From positions 1-6,534 of the forward strand of contig JAUYMV010000278.1 of assembly GCA_030698645.1 (NCBI GenBank): 6,534 bases of DNA, given 5' to 3'. Position 1 is the first letter of the stretch. Each line of letters starts with the position of its first letter. Positions 1-5,875 of the stretch are shown here, one piece after another. The DNA comes from Mesorhizobium sp. Its GTDB lineage: Bacteria; Pseudomonadota; Alphaproteobacteria; Rhizobiales; Rhizobiaceae. The position numbers and the translations under genes are program-made. A model generated the notes under the pieces. It was not told the origin of the DNA. It worked only from the letters and a program-made list of their open reading frames with translations, and made no database searches.

Positions 1-942
1 GAGGGCCGCGCCATGGCCGCCGCGGAAGCGGCCATCGCCAACCCGCTCCTCGACGAGACGTCGATGCGCGGCGCACGCGGGCTGCTGATCTCGATCACCG
101 GCGGCCGCGACCTGACCCTCTTCGAAGTCGACGAGGCGGCGACCCGCATCCGCGAGGAAGTCGACCAGGACGCCAACATCATCCTCGGCGCCACCTTCGA
201 CGAGAGCCTCGAGGGCGTCATCCGCGTGTCGGTCGTCGCCACCGGCATCGACAAGGCGTCGGTCGAAATGTCGGCTTCGCCGTTGCGCCAGCCGGCCAAG
301 CCGATCGCCCAGAAGCCGCAGACGCCGATCGAGATCCGCAGTTCGGCGCCCGTCGCGCCGACGCCGCGTCCGGTCGAGGCTCTCCGCGCCGAGACGAAGG
401 CGCACGATCCGATCGCCGAGGCGATCCGCGCCGCCGACCACAACGCCAATGCGATGTCGGGCGATGCCGGGCAGGACAGCTTCCAGCCGCGGAGCAACAT
501 CTTCCAGCCGGTCGCCAGCGAAGCGCCGCTTCGCGCGCACCAGCCCGTTGCCGCCGCGCCGCAGGTGGCGCAGCCGCAGGCCAGCCAGCCGCGCATGCCG
601 CGCGTCGAGGACTTTCCGCCGGCCGTCCGCGCGGGGCTCGACCCGCAGCATGCCCGCGCCGCCGAGGTCGACGAACGCGGCCCGATGGGCCTCCTGAAGC
701 GGCTGACCAACAGCCTTGGCCGCAAGGAAGAGGAGCCGGCGCGCCTGCAGCCGGTCCAGCCGCGCGAGCCCAAGCTGCAGCCGGCGCCGGAAGCCCGCCG
801 CCTGCCCAGCCAGGACCCGCAGCTCTATGCGCCGCGCCGCGGCCAGCTCGACGATCTCGGCCGACTCGCACCGCAATCGCGCGCCGTGCAGGAGGACGAT
901 CAGCTCGAGATTCCCGCCTTCCTGCGCCGGCAGGCCAACTGA
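1..942 (+). CDS. ftsZ: Cell division protein FtsZ, C-terminal part (5' truncated by window edge)
   Basis: FtsZ is the tubulin-like GTPase that forms the cytoplasmic division ring. Only the last 313 residues are visible. The reading frame is open from base 1 (Glu-Gly-Arg-Ala), so the ATG at base 13 is an internal Met within the typical FtsZ segment [15 protein letters not shown], not a start. Fragment residues 1 to about 84 are the C-terminal half of the GTPase core, ending in the conserved VSVVATGID. The G-box and the T7 loop lie upstream. Next comes a low-complexity linker of about 210 residues rich in Pro, Ala, Gln and Arg, as is usual in Rhizobiales. Within it, around bases 680-730, is a basic amphipathic stretch ([16 protein letters not shown]). 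The protein ends in the conserved C-terminal peptide [12 protein letters not shown] (bases 904-939), which in the family binds membrane anchors and regulators such as FtsA. Stop TGA is at 940-942. Identification is firm. Confidence 0.97.
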   Translation, partial: EGRAMAAAEAAIANPLLDETSMRGARGLLISITGGRDLTLFEVDEAATRIREEVDQDANIILGATFDESLEGVIRVSVVATGIDKASVEMSASPLRQPAKPIAQKPQTPIEIRSSAPVAPTPRPVEALRAETKAHDPIAEAIRAADHNANAMSGDAGQDSFQPRSNIFQPVASEAPLRAHQPVAAAPQVAQPQASQPRMPRVEDFPPAVRAGLDPQHARAAEVDERGPMGLLKRLTNSLGRKEEEPARLQPVQPREPKLQPAPEARRLPSQDPQLYAPRRGQLDDLGRLAPQSRAVQEDDQLEIPAFLRRQAN

Positions 943-972
943 TCGCCGGCGATTATGTTGCATAACATGTGA

Positions 973-996
973 AAGGAGGGGTCCCATCCCCTCCTT
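973..996 (+). terminator. Perfect 9-bp stem-loop after ftsZ, possible terminator or mRNA 3'-end structure
   Basis: AAGGAGGGG (973-981) pairs perfectly with CCCCTCCTT (988-996) around the six-base loop TCCCAT, starting 30 bases after the ftsZ stop. The position suits transcription termination or 3'-end protection of the ftsZ message. No run of T follows on this strand (CTGCATAAAAAAGA), so it is not a textbook intrinsic terminator. The stem's left arm also contains AAGGAGG, a perfect Shine-Dalgarno sequence, but no start codon lies at a suitable distance, so that is probably incidental. Confidence 0.45.
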
Positions 997-1027
997 CTGC
1001 ATAAAAAAGACTAGCATTATCATATGG

Positions 1028-1057
1028 TTGACTCGCGTGATGAGCAACCCGTAGGCG
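1028..1057 (+). promoter_or_regulatory. Weak candidate sigma-70-type promoter for lpxC
   Basis: GTTGACT at 1027-1033 is a good match to the alphaproteobacterial -35 element (CTTGAC). TAGGCG at 1052-1057 stands 18 bases downstream and is a poor -10 match. A promoter is expected somewhere in the 276-base gap between ftsZ and lpxC, because a stem-loop follows ftsZ. This would give an lpxC leader of roughly 150 bases. The assignment rests mainly on the -35 element and is tentative. Confidence 0.25.
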
Positions 1058-1218
1058 TAACACAGAGTAAGAAACCGTGATTTGGAGTCTCTCAGCCCAC
1101 CAACTATCTTCGCGACCGGATCCTGGCGGGTTCGGGGCGTATTTGGGGAGGTGCTCCGTCCTATGTCGAAAGAGCCGCAGAGCCCGTGACGGCCAAGCGG
1201 ACACGACGGGGTGGGTTG

Positions 1219-2169
1219 ATGGGGACTGAGTTGCAGGATCATCAGACGACGTTGAAATCGCGCGTCACGCTTTCGGGCGTCGGCGTGCACGGCGGCAAGC
1301 CCGTCACCATCCATTTCAACCCGGCCGATCCGGATACCGGCGTGGTGTTCAACCGTATCGACCAGGATGGCGATTCGCGCGATATCCGCGCGCTGGTCTC
1401 CGAAATCGGCGCCACCGACCTCTGCACCGTTCTCGGCGATCCTTCGGGCGCCCATGTCGCGACCGTCGAGCATCTGATGGCCGCGCTATTCGCGCTCGGC
1501 ATCGACAATGTGGCGATCGAGATCGATGGCGCGGAAGTGCCGATCCTCGACGGCAGCGCGGCGATGTTCGTCGAAGCCTTCGATCAGGTCGGCATCGAGC
1601 AGCAGGACGCCAAGCGCCGCTACATCCGCATCACCAAGCCGGTGCGCCTTGAGGCCGGTTCGTCCTGGGCCGAGTTCCGCCCGCACAACGGCACCCGCTT
1701 CGAGATCGAGATCGACTTCGACAGCGCGGCGATCGGCCGCCAGGCCTTTGCCGCCGAGATCGACGCCGGCAGCTTCCGCCGCGACATCGCGCGCGCGCGC
1801 ACCTTCGGCTTCATGAAGGACGTCGAGCGCCTGTGGGCCGCCGGCTACGCGCTTGGCTCGTCGCTCGAGAATTCCGTCGTCATCGGCGACGACCACAAGG
1901 TCATCAATGGCGGCGGCCTGCGCTACGACAACGAGTTCGTGCGCCACAAGATGCTCGACGCGATGGGCGACCTGGCGCTGGCCGGCGCGCGCTTCATCGG
2001 CTGCTTCCGCTCCTGGCGCGGCGGCCACCGGCTCAACGCGGCGGCGCTGCGCCGCCTTTTGTCCGACCGCACCGCCTTCGAGATCGTCGAGACGAACCGC
2101 GCTGGGCGCGGCCGCTCGGCCGAGATGATCGCGGTCAACGCGCCGGCCTACGCGCCCTGGATGATCTGA
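1219..2169 (+). CDS. lpxC: UDP-3-O-acyl-N-acetylglucosamine deacetylase (LpxC)
   Basis: LpxC is the cytoplasmic zinc hydrolase that removes acetate from UDP-3-O-acyl-GlcNAc, the committed step of lipid A synthesis. The 316-residue product is close to the family length (E. coli 305). Visible hallmarks are TVEH (Glu84 general base, His85 zinc ligand), the zinc motif HKMLD (His243, Asp247, with Lys244), RTFGF (194-198) in the active-site region, and GGHRLN with catalytic His270. The two-domain LpxC fold is covered end to end: N-terminal TLKSRVTLSGVGVH and the C-terminal half from about residue 135. I chose ATG at 1219 because MGTELQDHQTTLKSRV resembles rhizobial LpxC N-termini. A GTG at 1186 would add 11 Arg/Lys-rich residues and lacks support. 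The ribosome binding site is weak (GGGGTGGG just upstream). It sits between ftsZ and bamD, as usual in Rhizobiales. Identification is firm. Confidence 0.97.
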   Translation: MGTELQDHQTTLKSRVTLSGVGVHGGKPVTIHFNPADPDTGVVFNRIDQDGDSRDIRALVSEIGATDLCTVLGDPSGAHVATVEHLMAALFALGIDNVAIEIDGAEVPILDGSAAMFVEAFDQVGIEQQDAKRRYIRITKPVRLEAGSSWAEFRPHNGTRFEIEIDFDSAAIGRQAFAAEIDAGSFRRDIARARTFGFMKDVERLWAAGYALGSSLENSVVIGDDHKVINGGGLRYDNEFVRHKMLDAMGDLALAGARFIGCFRSWRGGHRLNAAALRRLLSDRTAFEIVETNRAGRGRSAEMIAVNAPAYAPWMI

Positions 2170-2170
2170 C

Positions 2171-2192
2171 GCGCCGGCCTTCGGGACGGCGT
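2171..2192 (+). terminator. UUCG-loop hairpin directly after lpxC stop
   Basis: Bases 2172-2176 (CGCCG) pair with 2187-2191 (CGGCG). After one G-A mismatch, CC (2178-2179) pairs with GG (2184-2185) around the loop TTCG, giving the very stable cUUCGg motif. A G-T wobble can extend the base. It begins two bases after the lpxC stop codon. The following bases (CTGACCGCTTGATTCTGTT) are only partly T-rich, so it is either a weak intrinsic terminator or a 3'-end stabiliser. Confidence 0.45.
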
Positions 2193-2339
2193 CTGACCGC
2201 TTGATTCTGTTGCATGAAAACCACGCCGCGCGCGCATTGCGACATGGGGACAGCGGGTCGGTGGATAGGCTGGGCGACGTCCGCCGGCCGCCATAAAAAT
2301 GCGCCATTGCAGGGGCAGAGCGTTGCCCATTCCGGCCGG

Positions 2340-2368
2340 TTGTGATTTAGAAACCGTTCTGGATTAGG
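2340..2368 (+). promoter_or_regulatory. Weak candidate promoter for bamD-recN
   Basis: TTGTGA (2340-2345), a 17-base spacer and ATTAGG (2363-2368) give a sigma-70-like arrangement whose -10 element is poor. An overlapping alternative is TTGCCC (2323-2328) with TTTAGA (2346-2351), also at 17 bases. The 229-base gap after the lpxC hairpin makes a separate bamD promoter plausible, but the sequence does not single one out. The rest of the gap (2193-2339) shows no convincing gene. Confidence 0.2.
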
Positions 2369-2379
2369 TTTGCGGTCCC

Positions 2380-2386
2380 GGAGAGG
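2380..2386 (+). promoter_or_regulatory. Ribosome binding site of bamD
   Basis: GGAGAGG ends 12 bases before the ATG at 2399. It supports this ATG as the start and matches the motif found in front of modA. Confidence 0.6.
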
Positions 2387-2398
2387 CAAGTAACATTC

Positions 2399-3265
2399 AT
2401 GCTGTCAAAGCGCGCTCACAAGGCCGGCCTGTTCCAGCGGCTGCCACTGGCGGCCCTCGCGGTCGCCGCCGCTCCGCTGCTTCTCGCCGGCTGCCTGTCG
2501 GAGAAGGACATCGATCTGGCGACCTATGTCGAGCAGACCGACCCCGCCGACCAGCTCTACAATGAAGGCCTCGCCAATCTGAACGCCGGCCGCCTCAAGG
2601 AGGCTTCGCGCAAGTTCGATTCGGTCGACCGCCAGCATCCCTATTCGGAGTTCGCGCGCAAATCGATGGTGATGGGCGCATTCACGAACTACCGCCAGAA
2701 CAATTACGACGACGCGATCAGCGCCGCCAAGCGCTACCTCGCGCTCTACCCGTCGACGCCGGACGCGGCTTACGCGCAGTATATCATCGGCCTGTCCTAC
2801 TACCGCCAGATCCGCGACGTGACGCAGGACCAGAAGGAGGCGCGGCGCACCATCGAAGCGATGGATGAGCTGGTGCAGCGTTGGCCTGATTCCGAGTATG
2901 TCGAGGACGGCAAGGCCAAGATCCGCTTCGCCCGCGACCAGCTCGCAGGCAAGGAGATGCAGGTCGGCCGCTACTATCTCGAACGCCGCGAATACATCGC
3001 CGCGCTGAAGCGCTTCCGCGTCGTGGTCGAGAACTATTCCAACACGCGCCACGTCGAAGAGGCGCTCGCGCGCCTGACCGAAGCCTATTACGCCATGGGC
3101 ATCGCCTCCGAGGCGCAGACGGCGGCTGCCGTGCTCGGCCACAACTATCCCGACAGCCAGTGGTATCGCGATTCCTACAAGCTCCTGCAGACCGGCGGCC
3201 TGGAGCCGCGCGAGAACAAGGGTTCCTGGTTGTCGCGCGCCGGCGCCGCGATCATCGGCACCTGA
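2399..3265 (+). CDS. bamD: Outer membrane protein assembly factor BamD (ComL/YfiO family lipoprotein)
   Basis: BamD is the essential lipoprotein of the BAM complex. It works with BamA on the periplasmic face of the outer membrane to fold and insert beta-barrel proteins. The 288-residue product has a basic N-terminus (residues 1-14), a hydrophobic segment (about 16-30) and the lipobox LAGC with acylated Cys32. Leu33 at the +2 position fits outer-membrane sorting. The rest is a run of about five TPR-like helical hairpins: near 50-82 ([22 protein letters not shown]), 87-119, 124-164, 185-215 and 219-253. [13 protein letters not shown] and [20 protein letters not shown] are characteristic of the family. 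The length agrees with alphaproteobacterial homologues. The start is fixed by the signal peptide and the upstream GGAGAGG. recN follows 18 bases later in the same reading frame, so the two are probably one transcript. Identification is firm. Confidence 0.96.
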   Translation: MLSKRAHKAGLFQRLPLAALAVAAAPLLLAGCLSEKDIDLATYVEQTDPADQLYNEGLANLNAGRLKEASRKFDSVDRQHPYSEFARKSMVMGAFTNYRQNNYDDAISAAKRYLALYPSTPDAAYAQYIIGLSYYRQIRDVTQDQKEARRTIEAMDELVQRWPDSEYVEDGKAKIRFARDQLAGKEMQVGRYYLERREYIAALKRFRVVVENYSNTRHVEEALARLTEAYYAMGIASEAQTAAAVLGHNYPDSQWYRDSYKLLQTGGLEPRENKGSWLSRAGAAIIGT

Positions 3266-3283
3266 CCGCCTGACGCCAACAAA

Positions 3284-4954
3284 ATGCTCGCCCGGCTGTC
3301 GATCCGCGACATCGTTCTGATCGAGCGGCTCGACCTCGATTTCGCCGGCGGCCTGTCGGTGCTCACCGGCGAGACGGGCGCCGGCAAATCCATCCTTCTC
3401 GACGCGCTGTCGCTGGCGCTCGGCGCCCGCGGCGACGCCGCGCTGGTGCGCCATGGCGCGGCGCAGGGCCAGGTCACCGCCGTCTTCGACGTGCCGCAGA
3501 ACCATGCCGCGCGCGAACTGCTCGACAGCAACGCGCTCGACCATGACGGCGACATCATCCTGCGCCGCGTGCAGACCGCCGACGGGCGCACCCGCGTCTT
3601 CGTCAACGACCAGCCGACCAGCGTCGCCCTGATGCGCGACATCGGCCGCACGCTGGTCGAACTGCACGGCCAGCACGACGAGCGCGCGCTCATCGATCCC
3701 GCCGCCCACCGCGACCTGCTCGACGCCTTCGGCGGCCATTTCGGCGAGGTGGCGGCGACATCGGACGCCTGGAAGGTCTGGCGCGCCGCCGAACAGGAGC
3801 TTGCCCGCCACCGCGCCCGCGTCGACGCGGCGGCGCGCGAGGCGGACTATCTTCGCGCCTCGGTCGCCGAGCTGTCCAGCCTCGACCCGCAGCCGGGCGA
3901 GGAGGACGAACTGGCGGAACTGCGCGCCCGCATGATGCGCGCCGAAAAGACCGCGACCGAGATCAACGACGCCGCCGAGACGCTGTCGGGCGCTTCCTCG
4001 CCGGTCCCGGCGCTCTCCAGCCTGCTGCGCCGCCTGCAGCGCAAGGAGGCCGAGGCGCCGGAACTGCTCGGCGACATGGTGCGCGCGCTCGACGAGGCGC
4101 TGGTCGCCCTCGACGCCGCGCAGGAGGCAGTGACGGTTGCCGAACGCGCGCTCGATTTCGATCCGCGCGTGCTGGAAAAGGCCGAGGAGCGCCTGTTTTC
4201 GCTGCGCGCCGCGGCGCGCAAGTTCGCCGTGCCGGTCGCCGAGCTGCCGGCGCTGCGCGATACGATGGTGGCCGATCTCGCCGACCTCGACGCCGGCGCC
4301 GACCGGCTCGCCGGGCTGGAGAAGTCGGCTGCCGCCAGTCGCGCCGCCTATGACCGCCAGGCGGGCCACCTCTCTGCGCTGCGCCACGCCGCCGCCGACG
4401 GCCTCGTCGCCTCGGTGATGGCCGAACTGCCGGCGCTGAAGCTCGAGCGTGCCGAATTCCTGGTCGAGATCGAAAGCGACCCGGACGACCGCGCCGCCGA
4501 GGGCATCGACCATGTCGCCTTCAACGTGCGCACCAATCCCGGAACAAAACCCGGGCCGATGATGAAGGTGGCGTCGGGCGGCGAGCTGTCGCGCTTCCTG
4601 CTGGCGCTGAAGGTCGCGCTCGCCGACCGAGGCTCGGCGCCGACGCTGGTCTTCGACGAGATCGACACCGGCGTCGGCGGCGCGGTGGCCGATGCCATCG
4701 GCAAACGGCTCGCGCGGCTGGCATCCCGCGTCCAGGTCCTTTCCGTCACCCACGCGCCGCAGGTCGCGGCCCGCGCTGGCACGCACTACCTCATCTCCAA
4801 GACCGGCGGCGCGGAGCGTGTCACCACCGGCGTCGCCGAACTCTCCGCCGACGCCAGGCAGGAGGAGATCGCCCGCATGCTGGCCGGCGCGACCATCACC
4901 GACGAGGCGCGCGCGGCGGCGAGCCGGCTGCTGAGCGAGAGCGCCGAACGGTGA
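3284..4954 (+). CDS. recN: DNA repair protein RecN (SMC-like ATPase)
   Basis: RecN is a cytoplasmic SMC-like ATPase that acts early in RecA-dependent repair of double-strand breaks. The 556-residue protein matches the family length and is complete. In order it shows the N-terminal start MLARLSIRDIVLIERLDLDF, Walker A GETGAGKS (29-36) and the conserved LVELHGQHDERALID (124-138). A central Ala/Glu/Arg-rich coiled-coil pair follows (about 160-235 and 265-370). The C-terminal ATPase lobe carries the ABC signature SGGELSR (431-437), Walker B TLVFDEID (454-461, Asp458 and Glu459), D-loop GVGG (463-466) and switch SVTHAPQVAA with His490. No Shine-Dalgarno sequence precedes the ATG (GACGCCAACAAA). 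With bamD ending 18 bases upstream, translation may depend on coupling. I see no obvious LexA box in the short gap, so an SOS response would have to act through the bamD promoter or be absent. Identification is firm. Confidence 0.97.
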   Translation: MLARLSIRDIVLIERLDLDFAGGLSVLTGETGAGKSILLDALSLALGARGDAALVRHGAAQGQVTAVFDVPQNHAARELLDSNALDHDGDIILRRVQTADGRTRVFVNDQPTSVALMRDIGRTLVELHGQHDERALIDPAAHRDLLDAFGGHFGEVAATSDAWKVWRAAEQELARHRARVDAAAREADYLRASVAELSSLDPQPGEEDELAELRARMMRAEKTATEINDAAETLSGASSPVPALSSLLRRLQRKEAEAPELLGDMVRALDEALVALDAAQEAVTVAERALDFDPRVLEKAEERLFSLRAAARKFAVPVAELPALRDTMVADLADLDAGADRLAGLEKSAAASRAAYDRQAGHLSALRHAAADGLVASVMAELPALKLERAEFLVEIESDPDDRAAEGIDHVAFNVRTNPGTKPGPMMKVASGGELSRFLLALKVALADRGSAPTLVFDEIDTGVGGAVADAIGKRLARLASRVQVLSVTHAPQVAARAGTHYLISKTGGAERVTTGVAELSADARQEEIARMLAGATITDEARAAASRLLSESAER

Positions 4955-5004
4955 AGTTCAGGCCCGCCTTCCGGCGGCAGCTGGAATTCCCGACGCGTTC
5001 CTGG

Positions 5005-5024
5005 TGCAAGCAAATCATCTTGCA
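5005..5024 (+). repeat. Perfect inverted repeat upstream of modA, possible operator
   Basis: TGCAAG (5005-5010) and CTTGCA (5019-5024) form a perfect 6-bp dyad around the eight bases CAAATCAT. The dyad lies 53-72 bases before the modA ATG and overlaps the candidate -35 element. Spaced half-sites of this kind are typical of dimeric regulators. It does not resemble the TATA-rich ModE box of E. coli modABC, so the regulator is unknown. A chance dyad cannot be excluded. Confidence 0.35.
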
Positions 5025-5050
5025 TATGTTCCGCGATTGGTGGCTATTTC
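5020..5050 (+). promoter_or_regulatory. Weak candidate promoter for modAB
   Basis: CTTGCAT (5019-5025) resembles the alphaproteobacterial -35 element CTTGAC. CTATTT (5044-5049) resembles the -10 element CTATAT. The spacing is one to two bases longer than ideal. Transcription would begin near 5057, just ahead of the ribosome binding site at 5065. The AT-richer stretch 5009-5063 stands out from the surrounding GC-rich coding sequence. Confidence 0.3.
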
Positions 5051-5064
5051 CGAATGGAAACAAC

Positions 5065-5071
5065 GGAGAGG
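5065..5071 (+). promoter_or_regulatory. Ribosome binding site deciding the modA start
   Basis: GGAGAGG stands five bases before ATG 5077. It favours that codon over the upstream in-frame GTG at 4951 and ATG at 5026, which lack such a site. Confidence 0.65.
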
Positions 5072-5076
5072 CGGGT

Positions 5077-5859
5077 ATGCGCCAACTTATCTCGCGTCTT
5101 GCCCGCGCTTCCATTGCAGCCGCCGGACTTTGGGTTGGCCCGGCCTGCGCTCGATCCGACGCTCCCGTCATCGCTGCCGCCGCGGACCTGAAGTTCGCCG
5201 TGACGGAGATCGCGGACGCCTTCAGGGCGGAAACCGGCAAGGAAGTGAAGCTCTCTTTCGGCTCGACCGGCAACTTCGCCACGCAGATCCGCGAGGGCGC
5301 GCCGTTCCAGATGTATATGGCCGCCGATGAGAGCTACGTGTTCAAGCTCGCCAGGGAAGGCTTCACCCGCGACGAGGGTACGCTTTACGCGCAGGGACGC
5401 ATCGTGATGATCACGCCGCACGGCTCGACCCTGAAGACGGACGGATCGCTGGAAAGCCTGAGGGCGGCGCTCGCGGCCGGCACGATCTCCCATTTCGCCA
5501 TCGCCAATCCCGAACATGCGCCCTACGGCGTGCGCGCCATGGAGGCGTTGCGGCATGCAGGACTGTGGGAAGCGGTCGAGCCCAGGCTGGTACTGGGCGA
5601 GAACGTCAGCCAGGCGGCGCAGTTCGCCACCTCCGGCGACGCGCAGGGCGGCATCATCGCCTATTCGCTGGCGCTGTCCAGGGAAGTGTCGGCGCTTGGT
5701 GAGTATGAACTGATCCCGGCAGACTGGCACGAGCCGCTCAATCAGCGCATGGTGTTGTTGAAATCGGCGGGTCCGCTGGCGGAAGAATTCTACGCATATA
5801 TCAATGCGCCTTCCGCCCGCGCGATCATGGAGAAATACGGCTTCGTTCTGCCGGAATGA
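5077..5859 (+). CDS. modA: Molybdate ABC transporter, periplasmic substrate-binding protein
   Basis: ModA captures molybdate (and usually tungstate) in the periplasm and delivers it to the ModB permease. The 260-residue product begins with a Sec signal peptide (basic MRQLISRLAR, hydrophobic 11-24, likely cleavage after PACA at 25). The mature two-lobed binding protein shows VIAAAADLKFAV (31-42), LSFGSTGNFATQIREGAPFQMYMAAD (59-84), ANPEHAPYG (143-151), GENVSQAAQFATSGDAQGGIIAYSLAL (174-200) and the ending MEKYGFVLPE. By alignment to characterised ModA proteins, Ser63, Tyr150 and Val177 probably contact the oxyanion. I chose ATG 5077 because the signal peptide starts there and GGAGAGG precedes it. 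The in-frame GTG at 4951 overlaps the recN stop and would add 42 residues unlike a leader. AGG encodes 5 of its 16 arginines, against about 1 of 50 in recN. modB starts 16 bases downstream. The family is firm, but the exact anion is inferred. Confidence 0.92.
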   Translation: MRQLISRLARASIAAAGLWVGPACARSDAPVIAAAADLKFAVTEIADAFRAETGKEVKLSFGSTGNFATQIREGAPFQMYMAADESYVFKLAREGFTRDEGTLYAQGRIVMITPHGSTLKTDGSLESLRAALAAGTISHFAIANPEHAPYGVRAMEALRHAGLWEAVEPRLVLGENVSQAAQFATSGDAQGGIIAYSLALSREVSALGEYELIPADWHEPLNQRMVLLKSAGPLAEEFYAYINAPSARAIMEKYGFVLPE

Positions 5860-5875
5860 CGCCGCGGGGGGATTG

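Noticed and set aside
218..871. A 217-codon - strand open frame over the ftsZ linker
   Set aside because: It is a low-complexity Arg/Ala/Pro-rich translation of the repetitive GC-rich linker region, with no domain.
953..1204. An 83-codon - strand open frame across the ftsZ-lpxC gap
   Set aside because: It runs through the stem-loop and the putative promoter region. The translation resembles no family and lacks a clear ribosome binding site.
1486..2307. A 273-codon - strand open frame over lpxC
   Set aside because: It is codon-aligned antisense to lpxC and has the same cause. No protein family is recognisable and there is no start signal.
1070..2357. Shared words AGAAACCGT (1070-1078 and 2349-2357) and TGTTGCAT (956-963 and 2208-2215) in the two intergenic gaps
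   Set aside because: Words of eight or nine bases shared between two gaps of 229-276 bases are not far from chance, and their distances from the downstream start codons differ greatly (141 versus 42 bases for the first). They are worth keeping only if conserved in relatives.
2405..4786. A 793-codon open frame on the - strand, antisense to bamD and recN
   Set aside because: Its codons are exact mirror images of the sense codons (bamD and recN share one frame across an 18-base gap). It stays open only because TCA, TTA and CTA codons are avoided in these GC-rich genes. The sense strand carries clear BamD and RecN motifs, and the antisense product is Arg/Gly/Ala-rich with no recognisable domain.
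4964..4977. CCGCC-TTCC-GGCGG hairpin just after recN as a terminator
   Set aside because: The stem is only five base pairs, no T-run follows, and such short GC hairpins are common in this composition.
4951..5076. modA starting at GTG 4951 and overlapping the recN stop
   Set aside because: The extra 42 residues do not look like a leader, and a good Shine-Dalgarno sequence plus a normal signal peptide start at ATG 5077.
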